Positions 1 to 7,683 of a stretch of 15,872 bases of DNA are shown one piece after another. This DNA comes from Bryobacterales bacterium. Lineage in GTDB: Bacteria; Acidobacteriota; Terriglobia; Bryobacterales; Bryobacteraceae. Location: the NCBI GenBank assembly GCA_003132905.1, contig PKZC01000436.1:5739-21610 (forward strand), given 5' to 3'. The translations under genes were made by a program, and so were the position numbers. Positions within the stretch are counted from its first letter, which is position 1, and each line of letters starts with the position of its first letter. The notes under the pieces were generated by a model that was not told where the DNA came from, did not search any database, and was given only the letters and a program-made list of their open reading frames with translations.

Positions 1-218
1 AGTGATCTCTTTGCGTTTTCTGAGATTCGTCGCTGCAGTTCCGGCGAAACGGCACAGTCGGGGGCCGTCTGAGTCAGATACCGATAGAGCTTCGTGCATC
101 GCTCACACTCATCCAAGTGCTGACGCGCTAATGGCGCTAACGGTTGGCCGGGGCTGCCAAACTGCCGATCCAACTCGGCGTCCACTGATTTGCAGTCTAT
201 CTTGAGTGCCGGAGTCAT
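1..218 (-). CDS. Zinc-finger anti-sigma factor (partial, 3' end outside window)
   Basis: An open frame starts with ATG at 218 on the minus strand, 6 nt after the sigma-factor stop, with a purine-rich AGAAGA stretch as ribosome binding site. The 72 visible residues contain Cys9 and the motif H34-x3-C38-x2-C41 (HLDECERC), the zinc-binding signature of ZAS-type anti-sigma domains, which hold an ECF sigma factor inactive in the cytoplasm. The position directly behind an ECF sigma gene fits a co-transcribed sigma/anti-sigma pair. The C-terminal half, which would show a membrane helix and sensor domain, lies beyond the left edge, so the signal sensed cannot be judged. Confidence 0.8.
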   Translation of the reverse strand, partial: MTPALKIDCKSVDAELDRQFGSPGQPLAPLARQHLDECERCTKLYRYLTQTAPDCAVSPELQRRISENAKRS

Positions 219-224
219 CTTCTT

Positions 225-821
225 CTAACGTCCTTCCTTCTCCAGGATCTGTCGGAGCTTCGCGTAGGCCCGATGCGCCTTCTGTTTAATGGATCCGACA
301 GTTGAAGAGGTCGCGCGGGCCACTTCTTCCAAGCTCAGGTCAGAGAATTTCAGCATAAGAATTACTTCCCGTTGACTATCCGGTAGCTGTTCCAAGAGCC
401 GCGTGAACTCCTCTTCGGTGGTTGATGATAACTGTGCGCCTTCGACCGCAACTTCCGGCAGCCTGGCGACCAGCATTTCTTTCGATTCCCGTCTCCGCCG
501 CTTACGGTAGCCATCGAGCCGTGTGTGGAGCGCGATCGCGAACACCCAGGGCAGCAATGGTTCGGTGGGCTGGTAAGTGTGACGGGACTTATGTATTCGA
601 ATCCAGCACTCCTGAAGCAAATCTTCGGCATCCTCCCCGGAGCCGTTCGCGCTAACGAAGTACCGCAACAGACTGGGGGAAATACGGCGGACCAGCTCAT
701 CTACTGCCTCTGGATCGCCCTGCTGGTATCCAGTCATCAATGCGGGCAGATCGCTCTCGCCGGTACGATCGAATTGTCGCGTCGTTGTGCCCACGATTCC
801 GGCGTTCATTGACTCAAACAT
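225..821 (-). CDS. ECF-family RNA polymerase sigma factor
   Basis: The 198-residue protein has the two conserved sigma-70 regions of the ECF group. Region 2 lies at about residues 27-112, with DAEDLLQE at 64-71 and the -10-binding helix around PWVFAIALHTRLDGYRKRRRR. Region 4 lies at about 146-195, with LPDSQREVILM and a helix-turn-helix (SLEEVARATSSTVGSIKQKA). It directs RNA polymerase to a stress or envelope regulon and is expected to be controlled by the anti-sigma factor encoded just downstream. The start is uncertain: ATG codons at 821 and 809 are both possible and neither has a strong ribosome binding site. The divergent TlpA-like gene begins 186 bp away, so it may belong to the regulon, but this is inference. 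Confidence 0.9.
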   Translation of the reverse strand: MFESMNAGIVGTTTRQFDRTGESDLPALMTGYQQGDPEAVDELVRRISPSLLRYFVSANGSGEDAEDLLQECWIRIHKSRHTYQPTEPLLPWVFAIALHTRLDGYRKRRRRESKEMLVARLPEVAVEGAQLSSTTEEEFTRLLEQLPDSQREVILMLKFSDLSLEEVARATSSTVGSIKQKAHRAYAKLRQILEKEGR

Positions 822-937
822 TCGCGGCGTCTCGATTAGATCCTCGCTAGCCGACTTGACTCATCATAAGTCATTCAATAATCAATACTTCAGTAATCGG
901 GATCACCTACAATCTACTTCGAACGATTCCCGGCCCA

Positions 938-962
938 GGTTACTGTGGAACTTGCCGTAACC
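938..962. promoter_or_regulatory. Inverted repeat upstream of the tlpA-like gene
   Basis: GGTTAC at 938-943 and GTAACC at 957-962 form a perfect 6-bp inverted repeat around a 13-nt loop. Two further G-C pairs follow beyond one mismatch. It lies 46 bp before the GTG start, so it could be an operator or a leader hairpin. No regulator is identified. Confidence 0.3.
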
Positions 963-1007
963 GGGACCCGCTTGCGAAGCGAAGGATAGATGTAGAAGGA
1001 GTTCCCG

Positions 1008-1535
1008 GTGATTCTGAGGGTTCCCCCGGCCTTTTCCATACTTGCGACCATCGGACTTCTCATTGCTTGCGGGTCCTGTTCGAACCCTATCCAATCGGCG
1101 GTCGCAGCCAAGCGACGCAAAGCCGCCGCCAATTTTGCACTTACCGACATTCGAGGGGCCAAGCTTTCACTGGCAGACTACAAAGGTGAGGTGGTCCTAC
1201 TGAATTTTTGGGCCACTTGGTGCGGTCCCTGCAAAGTCGAAATCCCGTGGTTCGTCGAATTTCAGAGCAAATATAAAGATCGTGGGTTTACCGTACTCGG
1301 GGTCTCCATGGACGATGACGGGTGGAAGTCCGTGGCCCCCTTCGTCGCCCAACACAAGATCAACTACCCGGTGGTAATTGGAAACGACGAAGTGTCTCAT
1401 CTCTACAGCACCGTCGATTCGCTCCCGACGACTTTCATCATCGATCGGGAGGGCAAGATTGCTTCGACCCACGTTGGACTGGTGAGCAAGAATTCCTATG
1501 AGAGGGAGATCACAGGCCTTCTCGGCGACGAGTAG
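1008..1535 (+). CDS. TlpA/ResA-like thiol-disulfide oxidoreductase, predicted lipoprotein
   Basis: The 175-residue protein is a thioredoxin-fold redox protein with the active-site motif WCGPC at residues 71-75, preceded by the usual LNFWAT strand, and a cis-proline segment LPTTFII near residue 139. The N-terminus is a lipoprotein signal peptide with lipobox L18-I19-A20-C21, so the mature protein would be lipid-anchored on the periplasmic side. There it would reduce disulfides, as TlpA and ResA do in cytochrome maturation or oxidative defence. The GTG start is supported by AGAAGGAG at 993-1000, 7 nt upstream. A PepSY-type membrane protein follows after 73 bp on the same strand. The specific client protein is unknown. 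Confidence 0.9.
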   Translation: MILRVPPAFSILATIGLLIACGSCSNPIQSAVAAKRRKAAANFALTDIRGAKLSLADYKGEVVLLNFWATWCGPCKVEIPWFVEFQSKYKDRGFTVLGVSMDDDGWKSVAPFVAQHKINYPVVIGNDEVSHLYSTVDSLPTTFIIDREGKIASTHVGLVSKNSYEREITGLLGDE

Positions 1536-1565
1536 GGCCCAACCTGAATACGGGTCAACCAGGAG

Positions 1566-1590
1566 TTGTGTGCACAATCGCGGCTATACT
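1566..1590 (+). promoter_or_regulatory. Candidate operator and -10 element before the PepSY-TM gene
   Basis: A perfect inverted repeat TTGTG-N2-CACAA (1566-1577) sits 7 bp before TATACT (1585-1590), a close match to a -10 hexamer. The repeat overlaps the expected -35 position, as repressor operators often do. The ATG of the downstream gene is 18 bp after the hexamer. This suggests the membrane protein can be transcribed separately from tlpA. No binding protein is known. Confidence 0.35.
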
Positions 1591-1608
1591 GCAATTCAAG
1601 AAAGAATC

Positions 1609-2271
1609 ATGACCGCCTGGCAACAATGGCTGCAACACCCCGAGAGGTCGCGCGTGCGCAATGCCTTCTTCCAGATTCACCTGTGGGTGGGAGCGGGAGC
1701 CGCTGCGTATATTCTCTTAGTGAGCCTTTCCGGGAGCGTGATTGTCTACCGCAACGAGCTGTCGAGGAAGTTCTCCATCGAGTGGCTCGTCAACCTTCAC
1801 GAGAATCTATTGGCCGGACCAACCGGTCGTCTCGTAAACGGCGTTGGCGCAATTTGTGTGACGTCGCTTTGTTTGACGGGAGCCATTATATGGTGGCCGG
1901 GACTGAAGAATTGGCGTCGGAGCCTGACCGTGAGCTGGAGAGCGCACTTTGCGCGGATCAACTGGGACCTTCACAGCGCGCTCGGATTTTGGTGTTTTTT
2001 CTTTATTCTGCTGTGGGGAATCTCTGGGATCTATTTTTCTTTCCCACACCTTTTTGATCCCCTGTTCATCCTCGATCCCGCTGACCATTTTACCGACCAA
2101 GGTCTGTTTTGGCTCTCCCAGTTGCATTTTGGCCGGTTCGGATGGTTTACGGAGGCCGTTTGGAGTCTCCTGGGACTTGTCCCTGCCGTTCTAGCGTTCA
2201 GCGGTGTTTTCATTTGCTGCCGCCGAATGATCTACAAAAAGCCCTCCAACCCGAATACGCAATCGGAGTAG
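1609..2271 (+). CDS. Short PepSY-associated transmembrane protein lacking the PepSY domain
   Basis: The chosen start (ATG at 1609) gives 220 residues, beginning MTAWQQWLQHPE. There are four membrane segments, at about residues 25-47, 76-97, 122-146 and 183-205. A histidine sits at or near each segment (H24, H64, H122, H173), as in PepSY-TM proteins of the FoxB/PiuB ferric-reductase type, where such histidines are thought to bind haem. The family usually has a periplasmic PepSY region of roughly 150 residues between the first helix pair. Here YRNELSRKF is followed almost at once by EWLVNLHENLLAGPTGR, so that region is absent. The role is likely inner-membrane electron transfer or iron reduction, which would pair sensibly with the upstream thiol-disulfide protein. 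The frame is open 37 codons further upstream, but that part overlaps tlpA and lacks family resemblance. Confidence 0.75.
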   Translation: MTAWQQWLQHPERSRVRNAFFQIHLWVGAGAAAYILLVSLSGSVIVYRNELSRKFSIEWLVNLHENLLAGPTGRLVNGVGAICVTSLCLTGAIIWWPGLKNWRRSLTVSWRAHFARINWDLHSALGFWCFFFILLWGISGIYFSFPHLFDPLFILDPADHFTDQGLFWLSQLHFGRFGWFTEAVWSLLGLVPAVLAFSGVFICCRRMIYKKPSNPNTQSE

Positions 2272-2303
2272 ATCCGTTTCCATACTTGAGGAAAGGTCAT
2301 TGG

Positions 2304-3092
2304 TTAGCGGAATCCTGATTCCGCCGCGGTACAACCAGACGCCGGCTTCGCGGTGACCATCCTGTTCATTTCCGGATGGCCCTTACGCAAACTATTCCGG
2401 ATCTTTCTTACAAGACGCGTTATCTGGGCGTCATTGTCCTGGCTCGGTGGAAGCAACTGTTCGGGATGACGGCGGACTCTTGCGGCCGTAACAAACTGTT
2501 CGCACGCCAAAGACCCTTTCCCCATGTCACGAAGAGCACAACCAAGAAAGTAGTGGGCTATCCAGCGGCTCGACGCATCCTTAATGAAGGCGGTGAGTAT
2601 CTCGGATGCCTCGTTCAAATCTCCTCGTGCGTAAAGAAGCACACCTTCAAGCTCATGGGCAGGCAAGTAATGCTGGTTCAAGGCGAGACTAACACGAATC
2701 TCGCTGTCAGCCGCATCCAGATCGCCCTGTCTTAAGTAGGCTGCGGCCATGGCGGCATGAGCTTGGTAAAAATCTGGTGCGATCCGGCTCGCCTCCATCG
2801 CAAAGCTCAAAGCCTGGTGATGGTATCCCTTTCGATCTTCGTGCACCGCCCGTTTATATAGCTGCCGAGCCACTTTCGGCGTGTCAATTCGCTGTTGAAG
2901 TTCCTTCATAGAGATAACATCATCGCTCTCGTTAGCTTCCGTGATCGACATGTCCAATCCGCTGGTGAGCACTGCGAAATGAGCCACCTCTGACATCTGG
3001 CTATAAGACCGAGAACCCGAGTATCCTAACAGGGGATTTGAGACCCCCAAAAGTAACACTGCGACGATGAGCTCAGTGCTTTTGAGCGGCAC
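2304..3092 (-). CDS. Exported tetratricopeptide-repeat protein
   Basis: The frame is open further upstream, but that part overlaps the universal stress gene. A GTG at 3092 places a hydrophobic signal-like segment (STELIVAVLLLGVSNPLLG) at the very N-terminus, giving 262 residues. This start is inferred from the signal peptide; its ribosome binding site (GGGAG, 15 nt away) is weak. From about residue 75 to 205 there are roughly three to four TPR-like helical pairs, for example ALSFAMEASRIAPD, AAAYLRQGDLDAADSEI and LLYARGDLNEASEIL. TPRs mediate protein-protein contacts; no catalytic domain is seen. The gene follows the USP gene by 56 bp on the same strand and may be the last gene of that operon. 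It converges with the PepSY-TM gene, 32 bp away, with no clear terminator between. Confidence 0.7.
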   Translation of the reverse strand: MPLKSTELIVAVLLLGVSNPLLGYSGSRSYSQMSEVAHFAVLTSGLDMSITEANESDDVISMKELQQRIDTPKVARQLYKRAVHEDRKGYHHQALSFAMEASRIAPDFYQAHAAMAAAYLRQGDLDAADSEIRVSLALNQHYLPAHELEGVLLYARGDLNEASEILTAFIKDASSRWIAHYFLGCALRDMGKGSLACEQFVTAARVRRHPEQLLPPSQDNDAQITRLVRKIRNSLRKGHPEMNRMVTAKPASGCTAAESGFR

Positions 3093-3148
3093 AGTATTAG
3101 TAATATGCTCCCGAGCGTCCTGGATAATCCGAGAACCGATCGTATAAG

Positions 3149-3577
3149 TTACTCCCTCGCTCGTATCACGAGCACTGGGCACGGCGCGTGACGCATAACT
3201 GCCTCGGCGACGCTTCCCAACAACGCACGCTGGATTCCATGGCGTCCGTGGCTCCCGATCACAATCATGTCCGCTGGCCATTCCTTCGCTGTCCTGACGA
3301 TTTCGGAAGCCGGCTTGCCGACCTGGATGAACTCCAGCGGTGAGCTCGTTTGCGGCAGGAGAGGGCGGAACCCGGCGATCAATCTTCTGCCCTCGCGTTC
3401 GGCCTCCGCAATTAAATCGCTAGGCAGGACGCCTGGGGCCTGCGATAAACCAGGTTCGATCGCGTGCACGAACGCGATTTCGGCTCTGAGCGAGGAAGCA
3501 AGTTCAATGCCCAGCTCGGCCGCATGGACTGCGAGAGGCGTGGAATCGGCGGCAATCAGGATTCTTCGGAAGCTCAC
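3149..3577 (-). CDS. Universal stress protein (UspA family, ATP-binding type)
   Basis: The 142-residue protein matches a single UspA domain. It has the first strand with Asp11 (RILIAADST) and the nucleotide-binding signature G-x2-G-x9-G-S at G108, G111, G121 and S122 (GSHGRHGIQRALLGSV). It ends in the usual PCPVLVIR strand. Such proteins are cytoplasmic, bind ATP and adjust cell physiology under stress. The start is GTG at 3577, supported by AGGAG 6 nt upstream. That ribosome binding site overlaps the stop of the preceding exporter gene (gap 9 nt), so the two genes are very probably translated from one message. Confidence 0.93.
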   Translation of the reverse strand: MSFRRILIAADSTPLAVHAAELGIELASSLRAEIAFVHAIEPGLSQAPGVLPSDLIAEAEREGRRLIAGFRPLLPQTSSPLEFIQVGKPASEIVRTAKEWPADMIVIGSHGRHGIQRALLGSVAEAVMRHAPCPVLVIRARE

Positions 3578-3586
3578 AAGGATCTC

Positions 3587-4618
3587 CTAATCGGAAAGTT
3601 TATCCGAAGCGGTTGGATTGTCTTCCAGCTCATGCGGGGTGATGGAGCAGCATGCGCCACCCGGCTTGGTGCATACCTTGGGGCGGGGCCGAACTAATAA
3701 CCAGATCAAACCCGTGACAACTAAGGCAAGAACGATCAAAACCACCCAGGGCGGCCACCTCAGTTGCGGCGCAAGCGAGGCGCGATAAAAGCTGATCACG
3801 CCGACCAGCGCAAGAAAGGTTGACAGCACCAACCGCAGCGTAGCTTGGGGCATCCGGCCAGCCACCAAGGACGCGATTTGACCACCGATCATGACCGCAG
3901 GCACCGTCGCCGCGAGAATGTTCCAGGGAATCGTGGCGCCCGTGGTCGCATCGACCGTTAGATGCGTTATTGCAGCAGAAATCGAAGCGGCGGCGATGAT
4001 CATGTGGGCGTTTCCCGCCGCCAGACGCACTGGAATTCCCCGGAGCACCTGTTCTACGGTGCTCATTTCCCCAGCTGAGAATCCAACCAGCCCCTGAAAC
4101 ACGCCGCCAACCGCGGCCGTTCCCGCGCGCCAAGCGTCATTCTGCCTTCGATAACGATAGGACCGTCCTTGGCCATCAGTGTGTTCGGTGGTCTCACCGT
4201 TCTTGCCGGCGTGGCTCTGGCCAGTCTCACCGGTCTCGCGAATCAATAGAAACGCAAAAAGGACCAAGCCAACGCCAACGATCACTAGCAACCAATGCGA
4301 AGGCAGGAAGTGTGCCGAGACGCTTCCGAGCACGGCCGTCGGAACTGCGAACATAAGCGCAAATACAGAGATCCTGAAGTCGATCAGTCCGGCCCGCCAA
4401 AAGGCAGAGGTAGAGCTAGTGAAGCCGAAGATCTCCGTCAACAGCCCCACCTCAACGGCTTGCACCGGTTCAAGCCGGTGGCCGAGAAGAGGAAAAACAA
4501 TAGTGAAGAAGGGGACAAAAATCACGGCCCCCGATACTCCGATCGTTCAAACCGTGATACAGATTGCCAGCGCAACCGGGAACATCCACCAGAATTGAAG
4601 CCAGTATCCTAAATGCAT
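3587..4618 (-). pseudogene. TauE/SafE-family (TSUP) anion/sulfite exporter with in-frame TGA at codon 24
   Basis: The product is a multi-spanning membrane permease of the TSUP family, whose members export sulfite, sulfoacetate or other sulfur anions. Translation should begin at ATG 4618, which has AAAGGAG 9 nt upstream, giving 343 codons. The first 23 codons (MHLGYWLQFWWMFPVALAIC...) read as the family's first membrane helix. A TGA follows at 4549-4547, and the same frame continues with TIGVSGAVIFVPFF, the expected continuation. From there the frame is open to the TAG at 3587. Two halves of membrane helices are separated by a charged loop (about residues 128-163). A GTG at 4525 could restart translation, but it would lose the first helix and has no good ribosome binding site. 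Possible explanations are a nonsense mutation, an assembly error or recoding. The gene heads an operon with the universal stress gene. Confidence 0.8.
4511..4549 (-). other. Hairpin immediately downstream of the in-frame TGA
   Basis: On the coding strand, 14 nt after the TGA, GGGGGC (4532-4527) can pair with GTCCCC (4516-4511), including one G-U pair, around a 10-nt loop (CGTGATTTTT). The loop begins 20 nt after the TGA, with G as its second base. These dimensions fall within the loose bacterial SECIS description, but such short hairpins are also common by chance in GC-rich DNA. Confidence 0.25.
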
Positions 4619-4707
4619 GAAGCAGGTCTCCTTTATGAGAGGTGCGTTGGCCCTCATCGCAATGGCCAGAGGTCACCTTGCCCTGTACTTCGCTCCACGG
4701 AAGTCGT

Positions 4708-4769
4708 AAGTTACGGATACGGAGGAGTTTTTTACACAAGACCGGCATTTACTCCGCTCCCCGTAACTT
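4708..4769. promoter_or_regulatory. Long imperfect inverted repeat in the exporter/efflux divergent intergenic region
   Basis: AAGTTACGG (4708-4716) and CCGTAACTT (4761-4769) are perfect 9-bp inverted copies. An inner pair, GGAGT (4724-4728) and ACTCC (4751-4755), continues the symmetry. The structure lies in the 243-bp gap between two divergent operons, so it could be a paired operator site or a leader hairpin. No specific regulator gene is nearby in the window. Confidence 0.35.
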
Positions 4770-4861
4770 TTGGCAAGGTATCAGCGAAGTCTTTTGAAGG
4801 AGAGCAACATCGGCTCGCACACAGCGCGTGTCTACGTTAGCATACTAGGTTCGAAACACTC

Positions 4862-6274
4862 ATGTGTTTACGCATTCTCATTCTTCTGCACCTAAGCACT
4901 CTTCCCTTCTACGGACAGCAAGTCCCGCCGTCGCCGGACAAGGCGTGGCCCGTTCAGCCCGATCCGCGATTTCAGGCGGAATTAGCACGGACCCGAGCGC
5001 CAGGCGCGGCTCTCGATCCGAACAAGGCGTACACACTGGCGGAACTGGTTGATGTCGCCGAACGAACCAATCCGGACACGCGCGTGGTCTGGGAGCGCGC
5101 CAAGGCCAGGGCCGCGGCTGTCGGTGTCGCCAACAGCGCCTTGTTCCCTACCATCGCGGCGATGGCATCCGCCTCGATCAATCAATACTCATTGTTCTAC
5201 GGCAAGTTCTATCATGAAGACACCACGCTCTTTCCCGCTACACTGAACCTTTCCTACACCGTTCTGGATTTCGGCGCTCGCAGCGCGCGAATCGACGCCG
5301 CCAAAGCCAACTTGCTCGCGGCCGATTTCACGTTCAACGACGCGCACCGGAGGATCATCTTCAATGTCGCCCAAGGTTACTATCAGCTCTTGGACGCCTT
5401 GGGCCAAGAGGATGCCGCACAAGCGACCCTCAAAGACGCGCAAACCGTACAGGAGGCAATTGAGGCCAAACTCGCTAATGGTCTAGCGACCTTGCCGGAC
5501 GTGCTGGAGGCCCGGGCCGCCACTGCACAGGCGCGCTATGAGCTCGCGTCGATTCGGGGCTTGGAGGAAAGTGCGCGTGGCGCCTTGGCGACGGCCATGG
5601 GAGTGTCACCCGCAGTCGTGTTTCGGGTACAAGACGTTTCAAAGATGCCGACAGCCGAATCCATCGAGGAGCCGGTTCAGACCGTGATGGAGCGCGCGCT
5701 GGAGCAGAGGCCGGATCTGCTGGCGCAGGTGGCGCAATTGCGTGCGACGGACGCTGAGGGTCAACGGGCGCGTTCGGCGAATGATCCGACGTTGAGCTTT
5801 TCGGGATATTGGGGTCACACCAACGCATTCGGTCAGCAGAAAGGTGATCCGCCAGCCCGTTCTGCGATCTATCCCTACCAGGCGCAATTGAGCCTTTCTT
5901 GGACCGTCTTCGATGGGGGCGCTCGCCACAATGAGATCACGCGCACGGAATCGGAAAGAAGGGCGGCACAATCTCAAGTGGTATCTGGGCGGAACGAAAT
6001 CGAGAATGAAATCTGGACCTCCTACACAAATCTGAAGACGGCTCAACAGCAGCAGGAAGCCGCCGACGCGCTGCTGGAAGCCGCGAGTCAGTCCTACACC
6101 TCGGCGACGGAAGCATTTCGCGCCGGCGTGCGAACGTTCATTGACGTAACCACGGCGCAACGGGACTTAGCTCGCGCCCGAACAGCTCAAGTCACTGCGC
6201 GCGTGCGCCTGCTGGAGAGCATCGCGGATTTAGCATTTCGCGCGGCGGATCCGATTCCAGCCGCACAACATTAA
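4862..6274 (+). CDS. TolC/OprM-like outer-membrane efflux channel
   Basis: The 470-residue protein has an N-terminal signal peptide (MCLRILILLHLSTLPFYG) and two outer-membrane-efflux (OEP) repeats. The first is recognisable from YTLAELVDVAERTNPDTRVVW and the strand YTVLDFGARSARIDAAKANL. The second is recognisable from ERALEQRPDLLAQ and its matching strand WTVFDGGARHNEI. Long alanine- and glutamine-rich helices form the periplasmic tunnel. It provides the exit duct of a tripartite pump whose other parts are encoded directly downstream, so it is the functional counterpart of MdtP. The ATG at 4862 is chosen because it begins the signal peptide; the upstream ribosome binding site is weak. The stop is 2 nt before the next start, which indicates an operon. 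Confidence 0.93.
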   Translation: MCLRILILLHLSTLPFYGQQVPPSPDKAWPVQPDPRFQAELARTRAPGAALDPNKAYTLAELVDVAERTNPDTRVVWERAKARAAAVGVANSALFPTIAAMASASINQYSLFYGKFYHEDTTLFPATLNLSYTVLDFGARSARIDAAKANLLAADFTFNDAHRRIIFNVAQGYYQLLDALGQEDAAQATLKDAQTVQEAIEAKLANGLATLPDVLEARAATAQARYELASIRGLEESARGALATAMGVSPAVVFRVQDVSKMPTAESIEEPVQTVMERALEQRPDLLAQVAQLRATDAEGQRARSANDPTLSFSGYWGHTNAFGQQKGDPPARSAIYPYQAQLSLSWTVFDGGARHNEITRTESERRAAQSQVVSGRNEIENEIWTSYTNLKTAQQQQEAADALLEAASQSYTSATEAFRAGVRTFIDVTTAQRDLARARTAQVTARVRLLESIADLAFRAADPIPAAQH

Positions 6275-6276
6275 GT

Positions 6277-6480
6277 ATGGCGCCGTTAGTGAATATACTC
6301 GGTTCGTTCTTTCCGATCTGGATGTTTTGTCTGCTGGCGGGCATTTTGTTAACGTTAGCGGTTCGATTCTTGTTGGTCCGCGCGGGCCTGGATGCGGAAG
6401 TGGGACCGCGACCCATTATTTATCCCAGCCTGGTGGCTCTGTTTGCGTGCGGCATCTGGCTGGTTTGGTTTCGGTATTGA
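6277..6480 (+). CDS. ytcA: YtcA-family small inner-membrane protein
   Basis: This 67-residue protein has two hydrophobic helices (about residues 13-34 and 49-66). It shows the YtcA pattern: a short PLVNILGSFFPIW lead, then a helix, a charged turn with an RAGLDAE-like segment, and an IIYPSLVALFACGIWLVWF helix. In Escherichia coli ytcA neighbours the mdtNOP efflux genes, and here it sits between the outer-membrane channel and the adaptor. The E. coli protein carries a lipoprotein signal. This copy begins directly at the conserved core, with no lipobox and no in-frame upstream start. Its exact role in the pump is not established. Confidence 0.8.
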   Translation: MAPLVNILGSFFPIWMFCLLAGILLTLAVRFLLVRAGLDAEVGPRPIIYPSLVALFACGIWLVWFRY

Positions 6481-6486
6481 GGAATT

Positions 6487-7683
6487 ATGTCTCGAAAGCT
6501 CATTGGCCGTGCCCTTGGAACATTGATCCTTCTTTGCGCCGCAGTCGCGGTTCTTGCTGTTGTGCGCGAGATCGGGAGAAATCCCCAGACTGACGATGCC
6601 GAGGTTTTTGCGAACCTGATCGGCATCGCGCCTGAGGTGAGCGGGCGCATCGTCAAAATTAACGTACAAGACAACCAGTTTGTCCGCAAGGGCGAGGTAC
6701 TTTTTGAAGTGGATCCAATTCCCTATCAGTATGCACTCGATACCGCGCGCTCGCAGCAAGCAACGCTCGAAGGCCAGATCAAGGATCTGGAGCGCACGAT
6801 CACGGCACAGGACAGCGCGGTGCTTTCCGCCAAGGCGAGCAACAAAAGCTCACAGGCGAAGATCGCGAGCAGCAATGCGGCGGTGGAAGCTGCCAAAGCC
6901 AATGTGGATGCGGCCAAGGCAGAGCTGTCCCGAACGCAGGCGGACTATGCCTACGCGGAGAATAACGTGATCCGATTGGAGCCTCTGTTGACCGAGCAGT
7001 TCGTAACGGTCGATTCGGTGGATCAGGCCAGGACCGCTCGATCGGTTCGCGGAGAAGGCGTACGCCTAAGCCGCGCGCGATTGGCTCTTGCCGAAGCCCA
7101 GTGGGCGTCCGCAGTTGCCCAGCAAAACGAAGCGCAAGCTGGGTATGAGCAGAGCACCGCGCAGCTCGATCAGTCCAAGAAAAGCATCTCGCTACTGGCC
7201 CCACTGATCGCGCAGCGGGAAGGCCGCGAAGCGGCAGTCAAGAATGCCGCGTACGATTTGAGCCGCTGCAAGGTGATTGCGCCGTTCGATGCCCACGTAA
7301 CGAATCTGACGATTTCCGAAGGTGCTTACGCCCACACAGGCCAGCAGGCGTTCACGCTGATCGACGCACGAACCTGGTGGGTCATCGCGAACTTCCGTGA
7401 GACCGAGCTGCGGCGAATTCAACCCGGGATGAAAGCGGACGTGTTCGTTATGTCACGGCCGAACCAAAGATTTGAGGGAACTATCGAGAGCACTGGATTT
7501 GGCGTGACCCCGGACCCTAGCCTGGTGGGACGCATCGCGCCAGGGTTGCCAGACGTCCAGCGTTCTCTCAATTGGGTCCACCTGGCGACGCGCTTCCCGG
7601 TTCGCATTCGCATCGATTCAGCTTCGCCGGAGTATTTCCGCATCGGTGTTTCGGCGATGGCGATCGTACATTCGCAGTCCTGA
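6487..7683 (+). CDS. mdtN: MdtN-like periplasmic adaptor (HlyD/membrane fusion protein)
   Basis: The 398-residue protein links the inner-membrane pump to the outer-membrane channel. It has an N-terminal membrane anchor (about residues 8-27) and a split lipoyl/barrel-sandwich domain, first half around PEVSGRIVKINVQDNQFV. An alanine/lysine/glutamine-rich coiled-coil hairpin follows (about 85-240), then the second lipoyl half (CKVIAPFDAHVTNLTISEG). The beta-barrel starts with WWVIANFRETELR at residue 297. The C-terminal part (TGFGVTPDPSLVGRIAPGLP and LNWVHLATRFPVRI) is close in pattern to E. coli MdtN. TGAGGA, which overlaps the stop of ytcA, supplies the ribosome binding site. The stop overlaps the next ATG (TGATG), indicating coupled translation. 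Confidence 0.93.
   Translation: MSRKLIGRALGTLILLCAAVAVLAVVREIGRNPQTDDAEVFANLIGIAPEVSGRIVKINVQDNQFVRKGEVLFEVDPIPYQYALDTARSQQATLEGQIKDLERTITAQDSAVLSAKASNKSSQAKIASSNAAVEAAKANVDAAKAELSRTQADYAYAENNVIRLEPLLTEQFVTVDSVDQARTARSVRGEGVRLSRARLALAEAQWASAVAQQNEAQAGYEQSTAQLDQSKKSISLLAPLIAQREGREAAVKNAAYDLSRCKVIAPFDAHVTNLTISEGAYAHTGQQAFTLIDARTWWVIANFRETELRRIQPGMKADVFVMSRPNQRFEGTIESTGFGVTPDPSLVGRIAPGLPDVQRSLNWVHLATRFPVRIRIDSASPEYFRIGVSAMAIVHSQS

Noticed and set aside
4525..4525. GTG at 4525 as the natural start of the exporter
   Set aside because: It lies inside the first conserved segment. The ATG at 4618 has a much better ribosome binding site and encodes the missing helix.
4840..4861. GGTTCGAAAC resembling a tRNA T-loop
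   Set aside because: No acceptor, anticodon or D-arm pairing can be built from the surrounding bases.
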